Shown here: one piece after another, positions 1 to 8,098 of the stretch
How the letters are laid out: every line of letters begins with the position of its first letter
How positions within the stretch are numbered: the first letter of the stretch is position 1
Source of the DNA: Streptomyces violascens
GTDB taxonomy: Bacteria; Actinomycetota; Actinomycetes; Streptomycetales; Streptomycetaceae
Assembly (NCBI RefSeq): GCF_014649955.1
Contig: NZ_BMUA01000007.1
Location: forward strand, 62,001-126,000
Direction of reading: 5' to 3'
Length of the DNA stretch: 64,000 nucleotides
Position numbers and translations under genes: made by a program
The notes under the pieces: generated by a model
The model's database searches: none
The model's input: the letters and a program-made list of their open reading frames with translations, nothing else
What the model was told of the DNA's origin: nothing

Positions 1-2
1 CG

Positions 3-1109
3 ATCGCCCCGTTCCACCCGGGCGGCTGGTCCCCTCGCCCGGACGATGTCCCGTTGTGGGAACGCCAGTTGAGGGTCCTGTGGAACCTGTCGGACGACCG
101 GATCGAGCTCGCCCTGGAGTCCATCCAGGTGAACCCGGCCCAGGCGGTGGCCCAGATCTTCCCCGACGCACCGCTGACGGTGTACGCGGACGGCCTGATG
201 ACGTACGGCCCGACCCGCAACAAGCTCGACCCGCTGATCGGCACGCGCGTACGACGCGTACTCCACCTGGACCTGGTCCCGGACCTCACCCCGCTGCTGC
301 TCGGGGAGTTCGGGGTGCCGAGCGAGACGGTACCGACGGCGGCGTTCGTGAAGACGGTGGGTGAACTCGCGGCGGCCGAGGCCGAGTTCGGGCCGGACTC
401 GGACGGTTCCGAACCCGTGGCGCTGCTCCTCGGCCAGTATCTGTCCGCCCTTTCCATACTCACTCCCGCGCAGGAGGAGGAGCTCCATCTGCGGATGCTG
501 CGGGGGGCGGCGGCGCGGGGGCACGGCCGGATCGTCTTCAAGCCGCATCCTTCGGCGCCGCCGGCGTGGTCGCGCGAGCTGGCCCGCGAGGCGGAGTCGC
601 TCGGCGTCCAACTCACCGTCCTTGAGCGCCCGTTGCTGGCCGAGGTGCTGTACGAGCGGCTCTCCCCCGCACTGGTGGTGGGCTGCTTCTCCACAGCCCT
701 GCTCACGGCATCGACGTTCTACGGCATCCCGGTCGCGCGGGTCGGCACGGAGCTGCTGCTCGACCGGCTCGCCCCCTACCAGAACAGCAACCGGGTGCCG
801 GTGACCATCGCGGACGCGCTGCTCCCGCCGCTGGAGCCGGGCCCGGCGCCCGAGGTGGACCTGGCGGGGCTGCTCCCTGCCGTGGGGTACGCGATGCAGC
901 CGGAACTCCGGCCGGACCTGCGGGATGCGGCCGAGCGGTACCTCGCGGGGTCCCTGGACGCGCACACCTGGCGGTACTTCAAGCGCCGCCGCTTGACGGC
1001 GCTCGGCCTGCCGGGGGCGATCCCGTCCCAACTGGGCTTCATCCCGCGCAACGCGACGGTGCGGCGGGTGGCTCGGCGGGTGCGGGGGGTTGTGCGGAGG
1101 GGGGCGTAG
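3..1109 (+). CDS. polysialyltransferase-like glycosyltransferase (5' partial)
   Basis: The reading frame is open to the window edge, so the true start lies upstream; the TTG at 54 is only the first in-window start codon. The visible 368 residues resemble the alpha-2,8-polysialyltransferase-like (POLYST-type) proteins common in actinomycete sugar clusters. Supporting signs are an internal IVFKPHP segment, as in CMP-sugar-dependent polymer synthases, and a later VVGCFSTALLTAS stretch followed by a basic, Arg-rich C-terminus. No signal peptide is visible in this part. Substrate cannot be told from sequence. The gene is followed by a long non-coding stretch, so it is probably the last gene of its operon. 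Confidence 0.7.
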   Translation: MAPFHPGGWSPRPDDVPLWERQLRVLWNLSDDRIELALESIQVNPAQAVAQIFPDAPLTVYADGLMTYGPTRNKLDPLIGTRVRRVLHLDLVPDLTPLLLGEFGVPSETVPTAAFVKTVGELAAAEAEFGPDSDGSEPVALLLGQYLSALSILTPAQEEELHLRMLRGAAARGHGRIVFKPHPSAPPAWSRELAREAESLGVQLTVLERPLLAEVLYERLSPALVVGCFSTALLTASTFYGIPVARVGTELLLDRLAPYQNSNRVPVTIADALLPPLEPGPAPEVDLAGLLPAVGYAMQPELRPDLRDAAERYLAGSLDAHTWRYFKRRRLTALGLPGAIPSQLGFIPRNATVRRVARRVRGVVRRGA

Positions 1110-1138
1110 GGGGGTCTCCCACCCCGCCCGTACGCGCG

Positions 1139-1290
1139 GGGTTGACCGACTCGGGCCTCCCGGGGGCTGCGCCCCGGACCCCCTGCGGGGACTTCGTCCC
1201 CTGCACCCCTCCCGGGGGCTCCCCCCCGGACCCCCGTTCGCGCCTTGAGGGCGCTCGTCCTCAAACGCCGGACAGGCCAGGAGTGGGCTG
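1139..1290 (+). repeat. dispersed intergenic repeat, family 1, copy A
   Basis: A string of short GC-rich palindromes (GGGGGCT/GCCCCC type, GGGGACTTCGTCCCC) ending in a TTCGCGCC...GGCGCTCGTCCTCAAACGCCGG segment. The same arrangement recurs, in inverse orientation, at 2375-2500, and in shortened forms at 22830-23010, 34140-34260 and 36190-36470. All copies are outside genes. Function unknown; the palindromes could fold in RNA as terminators. Confidence 0.75.
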
Positions 1291-1351
1291 CTGCGGTCCG
1301 TGGTCGCCTGCGGGCTGGAGATGCCGGTGCCGGCCGAGGTCCGTACTGCCA

Positions 1352-1395
1352 GGGGCGCGGGGAACTGCGCGAGCAGCCACCCACGACCCGCAGCC
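1352..1395 (+). repeat. dispersed intergenic repeat, family 2, copy 1
   Basis: A roughly 44-base element beginning GGGGCGCGGGGAACTGCGCG and followed by CCACCCACG and CCCGCAG blocks. A near-identical element sits at 34310-34352, again in a gene-free stretch and again close to a family 1 copy. GCGC...GCGC at its left end can form a short hairpin. Confidence 0.65.
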
Positions 1396-1748
1396 GAACC
1401 ACCACCCACAGCGGGGGCGGTGGGGCCCGCCCCTCAGCGAAACGGCGTGGGCACCGGCCCGGCACCGGCGACAGGGCCTACGACAGGGGCCAGGCGGCAC
1501 GCCAAGTTCACCGGCCACGGGGCGAGCATCTCGCGCGAGAGCGCCATGGCCTCCGGCTTTTACTGGACGTTCCGTACGGATTTCCGAGACCCCCTCAAGG
1601 AGAATCGTCACACCGCCCCGATTGGCGACTCCCCGAAATCACACGAGGTGCCCCGCACAACACGCCCCCGACCCCGCCCACCACAAAAATTTAAATACCC
1701 GAACACCCCCAACGCCAACGCACAGCAAATTCACAGAATTGTGACGCG

Positions 1749-1802
1749 AAAAGGGGTGCGGGGCCTCCCCGAAGTTTCGGAGGGAAGCCCCGCACCCCTT
1801 TT
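1749..1802. terminator. strong bidirectional terminator hairpin
   Basis: The arms 1749-1764 (AAAAGGGGTGCGGGGC) and 1787-1802 are a perfect 16-base inverted repeat, and the loop carries a second small CCGAA/TTCGG hairpin. A-rich and T-rich outer ends give a U-tract on either strand. It lies just beyond the stop codon of the secreted-protein gene on the minus strand. Confidence 0.85.
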
Positions 1803-1852
1803 GGCGACCTCTTTAAGGAGGCCTCGCGAACTCTTTGCCCGGCCCGGCGGGA

Positions 1853-2125
1853 TCAGTGACGTTCGCAGACCTTGCGCGCCTTGTGCCAGGTCTTCGTCCA
1901 GTACCCGGGGTGGACCCTGCCGTGCCGGTCGCGCGTGGCCTTGTGCCAGGTTTTCGTCCAATACCCCTTGACCACGTGGCACCTCTCCTTGCCAACGTGC
2001 GCCGCGGTCACGACCGTGTGCGACGGTGCGGCTTCCGCGACACCGACCGAGGAGAAAGCCACTCCTGCGGTGAGCGCGGCAGTAGCAGCGCCGAGAGCGA
2101 TCACTCGCTTGAAACCTGCAATCAT
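1853..2125 (-). CDS. small secreted protein with duplicated GYWTKTWHKA motif
   Basis: A 90-residue protein of unknown function. The ATG at 2125 is chosen because AAGGTGGAG stands just upstream; frames reaching further up lack such a site. Residues 1-32 form a Sec signal peptide (basic FKR, hydrophobic core, AEA-APS cleavage). The mature part, under 60 residues, is basic and aromatic, has two Cys that could pair, and carries GYWTKTWHKA twice, 20 residues apart. The DNA duplication is visible at 1879-1906 and 1939-1966. It is monocistronic, with a strong terminator downstream. A role as an extracellular binding or antimicrobial peptide is conceivable but only inference. Confidence 0.75.
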   Translation of the reverse strand: MIAGFKRVIALGAATAALTAGVAFSSVGVAEAAPSHTVVTAAHVGKERCHVVKGYWTKTWHKATRDRHGRVHPGYWTKTWHKARKVCERH

Positions 2126-2374
2126 GACTCCACCTTTCTGCTTAGTAGAACCATCCGACGAGCTGGACAACGACAGTTTTATCACCGATGCCCCGACGGA
2201 ATGCGAGTAGCGCTCGGGCGCGCGGGAGCGTGAAGAGGTGGCGAGTTAAATCCCGCACGCCCCGGAAAGGCGCCCCCCTTTATCTCACCCTGGCATTGAT
2301 GACATGTCCAATTCCAGAGGTCGGTACGCGAGCGATTTCAGCGACACCTCCGCGGAAAATGAGGAGGCCGAGGT

Positions 2375-2500
2375 GCGCCCCGTCCGGAGGTCCGGGGGCG
2401 AAGCCCCCGAGAGGGGTGCAGGGGACGAAGTCCCCGCAGGGGCCCGGGGCGCAGCCCCAGGAGGCCCGAGTCGGTCAACCCCGGGCAATGGGCGGGCGGG
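2375..2500 (-). repeat. dispersed intergenic repeat, family 1, copy B (inverted)
   Basis: Read on the minus strand this repeats the GGTTGACCGACTCGGGCCTCC start, the GGGGACTTCGTCCCC palindrome and the following palindromic blocks of copy A at 1139-1290. The two copies face each other across the secreted-protein gene, about 1.2 kb apart. Confidence 0.75.
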
Positions 2501-2509
2501 TGGGCAGAC

Positions 2510-3157
2510 TCACCCCCGAGAGGAGTACACCGCCTCGATCCCCGCCACCACCACCCCCAACCCCTCCTCGAACCGCTCGTCGAACCCCTCGAACATCTCC
2601 GCCCCCGCCGCCGCGGCCAGCGGATACGCCGCGAGCAGTGCCGCCCGCTCCGCCACATCGATGCCCGGGCCCCGCTCGCCCGGCCGCGGGTCCGTGCCCT
2701 GCTCCTCCTCGACGAAGCCCATCGTGTAGTGGTACGTCGTCATCGCGGCCCGTACCGCGTCGCGGAACGCGAAGCCCGCGTCCAGCATCACGCCGAGGTA
2801 CACCTCCATGGACTCCGCATGGTCGGTGCCGGTGAAGCGCGCACCCCCGTACACCTTCGCCCCGTCCCGGTACGAGAGCAGCATCGCGCGCAGGGCGCGG
2901 TTGAAGGCGCATACCCCCTCCTGCCAGCTGTCGGAGTCCGCGCCGGGCACGCCGTCGGCGGTCATGCGCCGGTGCATGACCGTCGCCATCTCGTCGACCA
3001 GGTCCTGCTTGTTCTTGAAGTGCCAGTACAGCGCCGGGGCCTTGACGTCGAGCTCCTTCGCGATGGCGCGCAGGGTGAGCCCGTCCAGGCCCAGCTCGTT
3101 CAGGAGCCGCAGCGCGGTGTCGGTGACCTGCGCCCGGTCGATCTTCGTCGTAGCCAC
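2510..3157 (-). CDS. TetR family transcriptional repressor
   Basis: A 215-residue regulator. The N-terminal 50 residues form the TetR helix-turn-helix, with LTLRAIAKELDVKAPALYWHF as the recognition region. The rest is a ligand-binding domain of the TetR_C (PF02909) kind found in TetR-like drug-responsive repressors. The GTG start at 3157 is chosen because the helix-turn-helix begins right after it. It is divergent from a flavin monooxygenase, and the 26-base gap plus the first codons of that gene hold two copies of a CTTAAC-N3-GTTAAG palindrome. Autoregulation and control of the neighbour are therefore very likely; the inducer is unknown but may be the monooxygenase substrate. Confidence 0.9.
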   Translation of the reverse strand: MATTKIDRAQVTDTALRLLNELGLDGLTLRAIAKELDVKAPALYWHFKNKQDLVDEMATVMHRRMTADGVPGADSDSWQEGVCAFNRALRAMLLSYRDGAKVYGGARFTGTDHAESMEVYLGVMLDAGFAFRDAVRAAMTTYHYTMGFVEEEQGTDPRPGERGPGIDVAERAALLAAYPLAAAAGAEMFEGFDERFEEGLGVVVAGIEAVYSSRG

Positions 3158-3158
3158 C

Positions 3159-3216
3159 TTGACAACTTAACACCGTTAAGCCCATGCTTCCGAACATGGA
3201 ACTTAACGCCGTTAAG
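3159..3216. promoter_or_regulatory. divergent promoter with two TetR-type operators
   Basis: Two near-identical 15-base perfect palindromes of the form CTTAAC-N3-GTTAAG lie at 3166-3180 and 3202-3216, 36 bases centre to centre. A consensus TTGACA (3159-3164) is followed 18 bases later by CATGCT (3183-3188). A transcript from this promoter would begin at about 3195, at the in-frame ATG at 3196. The first operator lies inside this promoter's spacer and just upstream of the regulator start. The second lies within the first codons of the monooxygenase. Confidence 0.75.
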
Positions 3217-4737
3217 GAGCCCGCCCCGGCCACCCCTCCCGAGACATCGGCCACCGCCTCCGAGGCTCCGGCCACCCCCCTCCCGACAGCCGGCGCGGCC
3301 GCCACCACCGATGTCCTCATCGTGGGCGCGGGCCCCACCGGCCTCACCCTCGCCATCGACCTCGCCCGCCGCGGCGTCCCCGCCCTGCTCGTCGAGAAGG
3401 CGGACCGGCTCTTCCCGGGCTCGCGCGGCAAGGGCGTCCAGCCCCGCACCCTGGAGCTGCTCGACGACCTCGGCCTGGCCGAGACCGTGCTGCGGGCCGG
3501 CCGCGACTACCCGCGCATGCGCGACTGGGTCGGCCCGGACGGCACCGAGCGCGGCCGCGAGTGGGACATGATCGAGCGCGCCCGGCCCACCGAGCAGGAG
3601 CCCTACGCCAACGCCCTGCTGCTGGGCCAGGCCCGCCTCCAGGAGCTGCTGCACGCGCACCTCAAGAGCCTCGGCGGCGATGTCGCCTTCAGCACCGAGG
3701 TGACCGCGGCCACCCAGGACACCGACGGTGTCACCGCGTTCCTCGCCGACGGCCGCACCGTCCGCGCCCGCTATCTCGTGGCCGGCGACGGCGGCCGCTC
3801 CGGCATCCGGCGCGCGCTCGGCATCGCCATGGAGGGCGAGAGCGTCGACCCCAAGCCGATGCTCGTCGCGGACCTGACCCTCACCGACGACGCCATCGTC
3901 GACGACCTCAACTGGCATGTGTGGACGCTCAGTCCGGACGGTGGCGCCGTGCTCTGCCCGCTGCCCGGCGAGCCCAACCTCTTCCAGCTGATCGCCCAGT
4001 ACTCCGACGAGAACGCCGTCCCGGACACCAGCGACGCCGGGGTCCGCAAACTCGTCGCCGCCCGCACCGCGGTCACCGAGGAACAGATCACCGAGGTGCG
4101 CTGGGCCTCAGACTTCCGCCCTCGCGCGGCCCTTGCCGACCGCTACCGCGAGGGCCGGATCTTCCTCGCGGGCGACGCCGCCCACATCCACTCCCCGGCC
4201 GGCGGCCAGGGCCTCAACACCAGCGTCCAGGACGCGTACAACCTGGGCTGGAAGCTCGCCCAGGTGCTCCGTCACGGCGCCCCGGACACCCTGCTCGACA
4301 CGTACGAACAGGAGCGCCGCCCCATCGCCGCCGACGTGCTCGGCATGAGCACGCGGCTGCACCGCACGGCCATCCTCGGCGAGAACAGCCAGCGCCGCTC
4401 CGAGGTCCGCCAGCTCGGCCTCGGCTACCGCGGCGGCCCGCTCTCCACCGGCCGCGCGGGCGCCCTGGAAGCCGGCGACCGCGCCCCCGACGGCAGGCTG
4501 CCCGACGGCCGGATCTTCGACCTGCTGCGCGGCCCGCACTTCACCCTGCTCGCCTTCGACACCCCCGCCCCCGCCCTCACCGGGGACCTGGTGCGGGTGC
4601 ACGAACTGGGCGCGTACGAGGCGTACGGACGCGGGCTCTTCCTGGTCCGCCCCGACGGTTACGTCGGCTGGGCGGGCGAGGACGCCACCGGTCTCGACGA
4701 CTACCTCGCCTCGATCGGCGCGGCCGAACGCCCTTGA
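3184..4737 (+). CDS. FAD-dependent aromatic monooxygenase (group A flavoprotein)
   Basis: A 517-residue PF01494-type hydroxylase using FAD and NAD(P)H to insert oxygen into an aromatic or polyketide-like substrate. GAGPTGL near residue 50 is the dinucleotide-binding loop, ARYLVAGDGGRSGIRR the DG motif contacting both cofactors, and RIFLAGDAAHIHSPAGGQG the GD motif binding FAD ribityl phosphate. A C-terminal thioredoxin-like domain (about residues 400-510) is typical of the rifampicin- and polyketide-hydroxylating subgroup. Starts at 3184 and 3196 are both possible; neither has a good ribosome-binding site, and 3196 fits leaderless translation. The divergent TetR gene and shared operators suggest an inducible detoxification unit. 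Substrate unknown. Confidence 0.88.
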   Translation: MLPNMELNAVKEPAPATPPETSATASEAPATPLPTAGAAATTDVLIVGAGPTGLTLAIDLARRGVPALLVEKADRLFPGSRGKGVQPRTLELLDDLGLAETVLRAGRDYPRMRDWVGPDGTERGREWDMIERARPTEQEPYANALLLGQARLQELLHAHLKSLGGDVAFSTEVTAATQDTDGVTAFLADGRTVRARYLVAGDGGRSGIRRALGIAMEGESVDPKPMLVADLTLTDDAIVDDLNWHVWTLSPDGGAVLCPLPGEPNLFQLIAQYSDENAVPDTSDAGVRKLVAARTAVTEEQITEVRWASDFRPRAALADRYREGRIFLAGDAAHIHSPAGGQGLNTSVQDAYNLGWKLAQVLRHGAPDTLLDTYEQERRPIAADVLGMSTRLHRTAILGENSQRRSEVRQLGLGYRGGPLSTGRAGALEAGDRAPDGRLPDGRIFDLLRGPHFTLLAFDTPAPALTGDLVRVHELGAYEAYGRGLFLVRPDGYVGWAGEDATGLDDYLASIGAAERP

Positions 4738-4764
4738 CCTCAAGTCCGGTTGAGCTTCTACGGT
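4734..4764 (+). promoter_or_regulatory. MerR/SoxR-type promoter with 19-base spacer
   Basis: TTGACC (4734-4739) and TACGGT (4759-4764) are separated by exactly 19 bases, the stretched spacing typical of promoters activated by MerR-family regulators. The spacer contains CTCAA-N6-TTGAG (4739-4754), which closely resembles the SoxR operator of E. coli soxS. The -35 box overlaps the stop codon of the upstream monooxygenase, and the expected start site lies within a few bases of the ATG at 4773. No MerR-family gene is in this window, so its regulator acts from elsewhere. Confidence 0.7.
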
Positions 4765-4772
4765 CCTGAGCC

Positions 4773-5261
4773 ATGGACAACGACACGCTGACCACCCCGG
4801 GGGCCGACGCATTCACCCCCACCCACGACGACGCCGGGCTCGCCGCCCAGCCCATCGGCTACTGGAGCTGGGCCGCGAGCAACGCGGTGGTGACCCGCAT
4901 CCGCGGCATGCTCGCCGAGCAGGGCCTCACCCAGCCCCAGTGGTGGATCCTCAACCAGACGACCACGCCCCGCCCGCGCGCCGAGGTGGTGACCATGCTC
5001 CAGGGCTACCTGGAGGTGGGCTCCACAGCCATCGCGGACGGCATCGACGAGCTCGTCGCCCGCGGACTGCTCACCCAGGACGTCGACGAACACCTCGAAC
5101 TCACCGGCGCAGGACGGGAGTTGCGGGAGCGCACCGCCGCCCGTCAGGGCGAGATGCGCGAGCTGATCCACGCCGGGATCACGGACGAGGAGTACGTACG
5201 CACCCTCAAGGTCCTCCAGCGCATGATCCACAACGTGGACGGCAAGGCCTGGCACCACTGA
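4773..5261 (+). CDS. MarR family transcriptional regulator
   Basis: A 162-residue winged-helix protein. Residues 30-60 form the dimerisation helix with SWAASNAVVTRIRGML, and 60-115 the winged helix, ending in ARGLLTQDVDEHLELTGAG. The C-terminal helices complete the MarR dimer. It lies 35 bases after the monooxygenase in the same direction but has its own MerR/SoxR-type promoter in the gap, so it can be expressed independently. The ATG at 4773 has no ribosome-binding site and probably is read from a leaderless transcript. Its targets are not evident. Placement under a redox-type promoter beside a flavin monooxygenase hints at an oxidant or quinone response. Confidence 0.85.
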   Translation: MDNDTLTTPGADAFTPTHDDAGLAAQPIGYWSWAASNAVVTRIRGMLAEQGLTQPQWWILNQTTTPRPRAEVVTMLQGYLEVGSTAIADGIDELVARGLLTQDVDEHLELTGAGRELRERTAARQGEMRELIHAGITDEEYVRTLKVLQRMIHNVDGKAWHH

Positions 5262-5375
5262 GCCGCCCTCCCTGTCGCGCACGTCCCTCCAGCTCTCCTC
5301 CGACCGCCAAATCGACGCCCAGGCAAACCCGTCCCGGCACCAGATGAACGTGCCGCGTCGGGCAGCGGAACTCCA

Positions 5376-5406
5376 CCGCCGCGGCCCCGTCTCCGGGCCG
5401 CGGCGG
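5376..5406 (+). terminator. GC-rich hairpin after the MarR gene
   Basis: A perfect 12-base inverted repeat, CCGCCGCGGCCC (5376-5387) and its complement at 5395-5406, with a 7-base loop. It lacks a U-tract, as is common for streptomycete hairpin terminators. It separates the MarR gene from the acyltransferase, whose promoter probably lies just downstream. Confidence 0.6.
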
Positions 5407-5467
5407 CCCTACTCTGTCGACGCCGAGGCCCGCCGGGCCGCAGCGGAACGCCGGGAAGAGGAGCGCC

Positions 5468-6613
5468 GTGACCAACACCCTGCCGCGGGTACGAAGCACC
5501 GGCGGCGGTCAGCCGCAGCGGACGGCGGAGCGCGCCCCGGTGGCGGCTCCGGTCTCCCGGCTCCGCGCGCTCGACGGGCTGCGCCTGGTCGCCGCCCTCA
5601 TGGTCGCGCTGTACCACTACGGCGGCCGTTCCGGCGACATCAGCAAGGGCTGGGGCGCCTCCCCCAAGAAACTGTTCCCCGCCACCCACGAGTGGTTCTC
5701 GTACGGCTGCCTCGGCGTGCAGATCTTCTTCATCATCAGCGGCTTCGTGATCTGCATGAGCGGCTGGGGCCGCCCGCTGCGCTCGTTCTTCGCCTCGCGC
5801 GTGGCCCGGCTCTACCCCGCGTACTGGGCGGCTCTGATCATCATCACCGCGGTGTTCGCGCTGCCCTGGGTCGTCTACAGGACGGTCACGCCCAGCGAGT
5901 TCATGGTGAACCTGACGATGCTTCAGATGCCGGTCGGGGTGCACCGCGTGCTCGGGGTGTGCTGGACGCTCTGGGCCGAGCTCCGCTTCTACGCCCTGTT
6001 CGCCGTGTGTGTCGTCCTGCCCGGCGCGACCCGCCGCCGCGTCGTGCTGTTCTGCGCGGGCTGGACGCTGGCGGCGGCGCTCACCGCCACGGCCGAACAG
6101 CCGTTCCTGAGCGCCGTGTTCATGCCCGAGTACGCGCCCTTCTTCATCGGCGGCATGGGCCTGTACCTGCTGCATCGCAACCGCCGGGACGTCACCGCCT
6201 GGGGCATCGTCGCGGTGAGCTGGGCCATCGGCCAGCACTACGCGGTCGCGGGCCTGTGGCACAAGCCGAACCCGGCGGCATTCTCCAACCGGCACGCCTC
6301 GGTGATCATCGCCATCATCACGCTGGGCTTCCTGCTGGTCGGCGCGATCGCACTCGGCTACTTCCGCTGGGCGAACTGGAGCTGGCTCACCGTGGCGGGC
6401 GCGCTCACGTACCCGTTCTACCTGGTCCACGAACACCTGGGCTGGGTGGTGGTGGGCGTACTGCACCGGTCCCTGCACATCCCGGCCCCGGCCACCTTCG
6501 CCCTGACCATCGCGGCGATGCTGGCCCTTGCGTGGCTGCTGAACCGCTATGTGGAACGCTGGGCGACACCGATGCTGCGAAGGGCCCTCACGACCCGCGC
6601 TGCAACACCTTGA
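5468..6613 (+). CDS. acyltransferase 3 family membrane protein
   Basis: A 381-residue integral membrane protein of the OafA/NodX acyltransferase 3 family (PF01757), which transfers acyl groups to sugars of polysaccharides, glycolipids or antibiotics. The family N-terminus is clear: LRALDGLRLVAALMVALYHY, with the active-site His in the first membrane helix. Next comes VQIFFIISGFVICMSGWGRP, then about ten predicted membrane segments ending in ALAWLLNRYVERW. The GTG at 5468 has GAGGAG eight bases upstream. The gene stands alone between a terminator and a convergent Uma2 gene, so its acceptor cannot be inferred. Confidence 0.88.
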   Translation: MTNTLPRVRSTGGGQPQRTAERAPVAAPVSRLRALDGLRLVAALMVALYHYGGRSGDISKGWGASPKKLFPATHEWFSYGCLGVQIFFIISGFVICMSGWGRPLRSFFASRVARLYPAYWAALIIITAVFALPWVVYRTVTPSEFMVNLTMLQMPVGVHRVLGVCWTLWAELRFYALFAVCVVLPGATRRRVVLFCAGWTLAAALTATAEQPFLSAVFMPEYAPFFIGGMGLYLLHRNRRDVTAWGIVAVSWAIGQHYAVAGLWHKPNPAAFSNRHASVIIAIITLGFLLVGAIALGYFRWANWSWLTVAGALTYPFYLVHEHLGWVVVGVLHRSLHIPAPATFALTIAAMLALAWLLNRYVERWATPMLRRALTTRAATP

Positions 6614-6626
6614 CCGACCCGGCTGC

Positions 6627-7223
6627 TCAGTCGCCGTCCCCGTCGAGCAGGACATTCACGGGCAGCTCCAGGCTCACGCCCACGGACTGCGGCACGATCA
6701 CGTTCTGGCCCCGCTCGTAGCGGGAGCGGGTCCGGTAGGAATCGCCGACCGGGTCCGTGAGGACGAGAACCTCGCCGTGCTTGCGGTCGGCGATGACGTA
6801 GACCGGAATGCCTGCCTCGGCGTACGTCTCCGCCTTGGTGGCCAGATCGTTGCCCCAGTTGGACGACGTCACTTCGAGAACGAGGCGGAAGACGTTCTGG
6901 GCGTAGCAGTTCTTCGTGACCAGGGCGTCCTTGTAGTCGGCATCGACGACGGCCCAGTCCGGCTCGGCGTAGTCGTCGGGGCCCGTACCGAGCCACACGC
7001 CGATGCCCTGGAGCGACTTCAGACCCGCGTCCCGGCCCCCTGCCTGCCGGAACAGGTAGGCGATCTCGTCCAGAGCCTCTTGATGCGGACCGTCGGGCGG
7101 TGGTGTCACGACGATGCTCCCCTTGAGGACCTCCACGCGATGTCCGGGCAGCGCTTCCGAGAGCCGGTCGGCGGCTTCGCCGATCGTCATCTCGTTCAGT
7201 ATTACGGCCACGGCATCCTCCAT
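6627..7223 (-). CDS. Uma2 family putative restriction endonuclease
   Basis: A 198-residue DUF820/Uma2 protein (PF05685), a PD-(D/E)XK nuclease-fold family expanded in Streptomyces and cyanobacteria with little experimental work. Residues GHRVEVLKGSIVVTPPP form the typical N-terminal strand. PDWAVVDAD supplies the acidic metal ligand, and LVLEVTSSNWGNDLATKAETYAEAG the E-x-S/K part of the core. No methyltransferase gene is adjacent. ATG codons at 7223 and 7190 are both plausible; the former is listed. Whether it cleaves DNA in the cell is unknown. Confidence 0.85.
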   Translation of the reverse strand: MEDAVAVILNEMTIGEAADRLSEALPGHRVEVLKGSIVVTPPPDGPHQEALDEIAYLFRQAGGRDAGLKSLQGIGVWLGTGPDDYAEPDWAVVDADYKDALVTKNCYAQNVFRLVLEVTSSNWGNDLATKAETYAEAGIPVYVIADRKHGEVLVLTDPVGDSYRTRSRYERGQNVIVPQSVGVSLELPVNVLLDGDGD

Positions 7224-7326
7224 TCGGGAGACCACTCTCCACCGAGAGTAACCGGAGACATCCCGCTTTTGCCTGCGGTCACCCGCTCGAGGGACCGCGT
7301 CTCGACCAGCCACTCGGAAGGCCTCG

Positions 7327-7980
7327 TCACACCCCGCTGAGCGACAGCTTCACCGCGAAGCCCAGGAACAGCGCGCCCGCCGCCGACGCCGCGCCCGCCG
7401 AGAGGCGCTTGCGGCGGCGGAAGGCGGCTGCCAGGCGCGTGCCGCTGAATATCAGCATCGACAGGTACAGGAAGCTGCCGAGCTGGAGCAGTGCGCCGAG
7501 GAGCAGGAAAGACAGGGCGGGGTAGGCGTAGCCGGGCTGCACGAACTGCACGAAGAACGAGATCATGAACAGGATCGCCTTCGGGTTGAACAGGCTCAGC
7601 ATCAGCGCCCGGCGGTAGGGCCGCTCGCCCGCGGCTTCCGGGGACGCTGCCGCCCGGTCCTCCGGCTGCTCGTGCCGGGAGCGCCACATCGCCACCGCCT
7701 GGCGCAGCATGCCTATCGCCAGCCAGCTCAGATAGCCGGCGCCCGCGTACTTGACGGCCGCGAACAGCAGCGGCGTCGCCTGCAGCAGCGAGGCCGCGCC
7801 GAGCGCGGACAGCGTCATGAGCACCGTGTCGCCGGTGAAGATCCCCGCGGCGGCCGCGTACCCGGTCCGCACCCCGCGGCGGGCCGCGACGGACAGCACG
7901 TACAGCGAATTGGGGCCCGGCAACAGGATGATCAGCACCAGGCCGGCGAGGTAGGTCGGAAGATCGGTCACACCCAGCAT
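7327..7980 (-). CDS. leuE: LeuE-like amino acid exporter (LysE/RhtB family)
   Basis: A 217-residue membrane protein of the LysE/RhtB amino-acid exporter family. The sequence follows E. coli leucine exporter LeuE closely: LLPGPNSLYVLSVAARRG at the N-terminus, GIFTGDTVLMTLSALG, then LSLFNPKAILFMISFFVQF in the centre. Six membrane helices are predicted. The ATG at 7980 places the first helix correctly and excludes an unrelated upstream extension. Export of leucine or other neutral amino acids is the likely role. The gene is separated by about 120 bases from the mutase gene upstream on the same strand. Confidence 0.82.
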   Translation of the reverse strand: MLGVTDLPTYLAGLVLIILLPGPNSLYVLSVAARRGVRTGYAAAAGIFTGDTVLMTLSALGAASLLQATPLLFAAVKYAGAGYLSWLAIGMLRQAVAMWRSRHEQPEDRAAASPEAAGERPYRRALMLSLFNPKAILFMISFFVQFVQPGYAYPALSFLLLGALLQLGSFLYLSMLIFSGTRLAAAFRRRKRLSAGAASAAGALFLGFAVKLSLSGV

Positions 7981-8050
7981 GGAGCCGAGTGTCGCACGCG
8001 GGTACGACACTCGGCCGGGGTGTCCCACCAAGCGGAATGCCTCGTTCAGG

Positions 8051-8098
8051 CGGCTGCGTCAGAACGCGTCCGTGGACACGCAAGCCCGCACGGCTGCG

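Larger units (their letters stand above)
1110..1748. other. non-coding stretch holding two intergenic repeat elements
   Basis: About 640 bases without a convincing gene. Open frames on both strands are low-complexity Pro/Arg/Gly translations with no ribosome-binding site. It contains one copy of dispersed repeat family 1 (1139-1290) and one of family 2 (1352-1395). From about 1600 on the sequence becomes unusually AT-rich for this window (for example 1683-1740), which would suit a promoter region or an insertion scar. I see no RNA gene. Confidence 0.6.
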
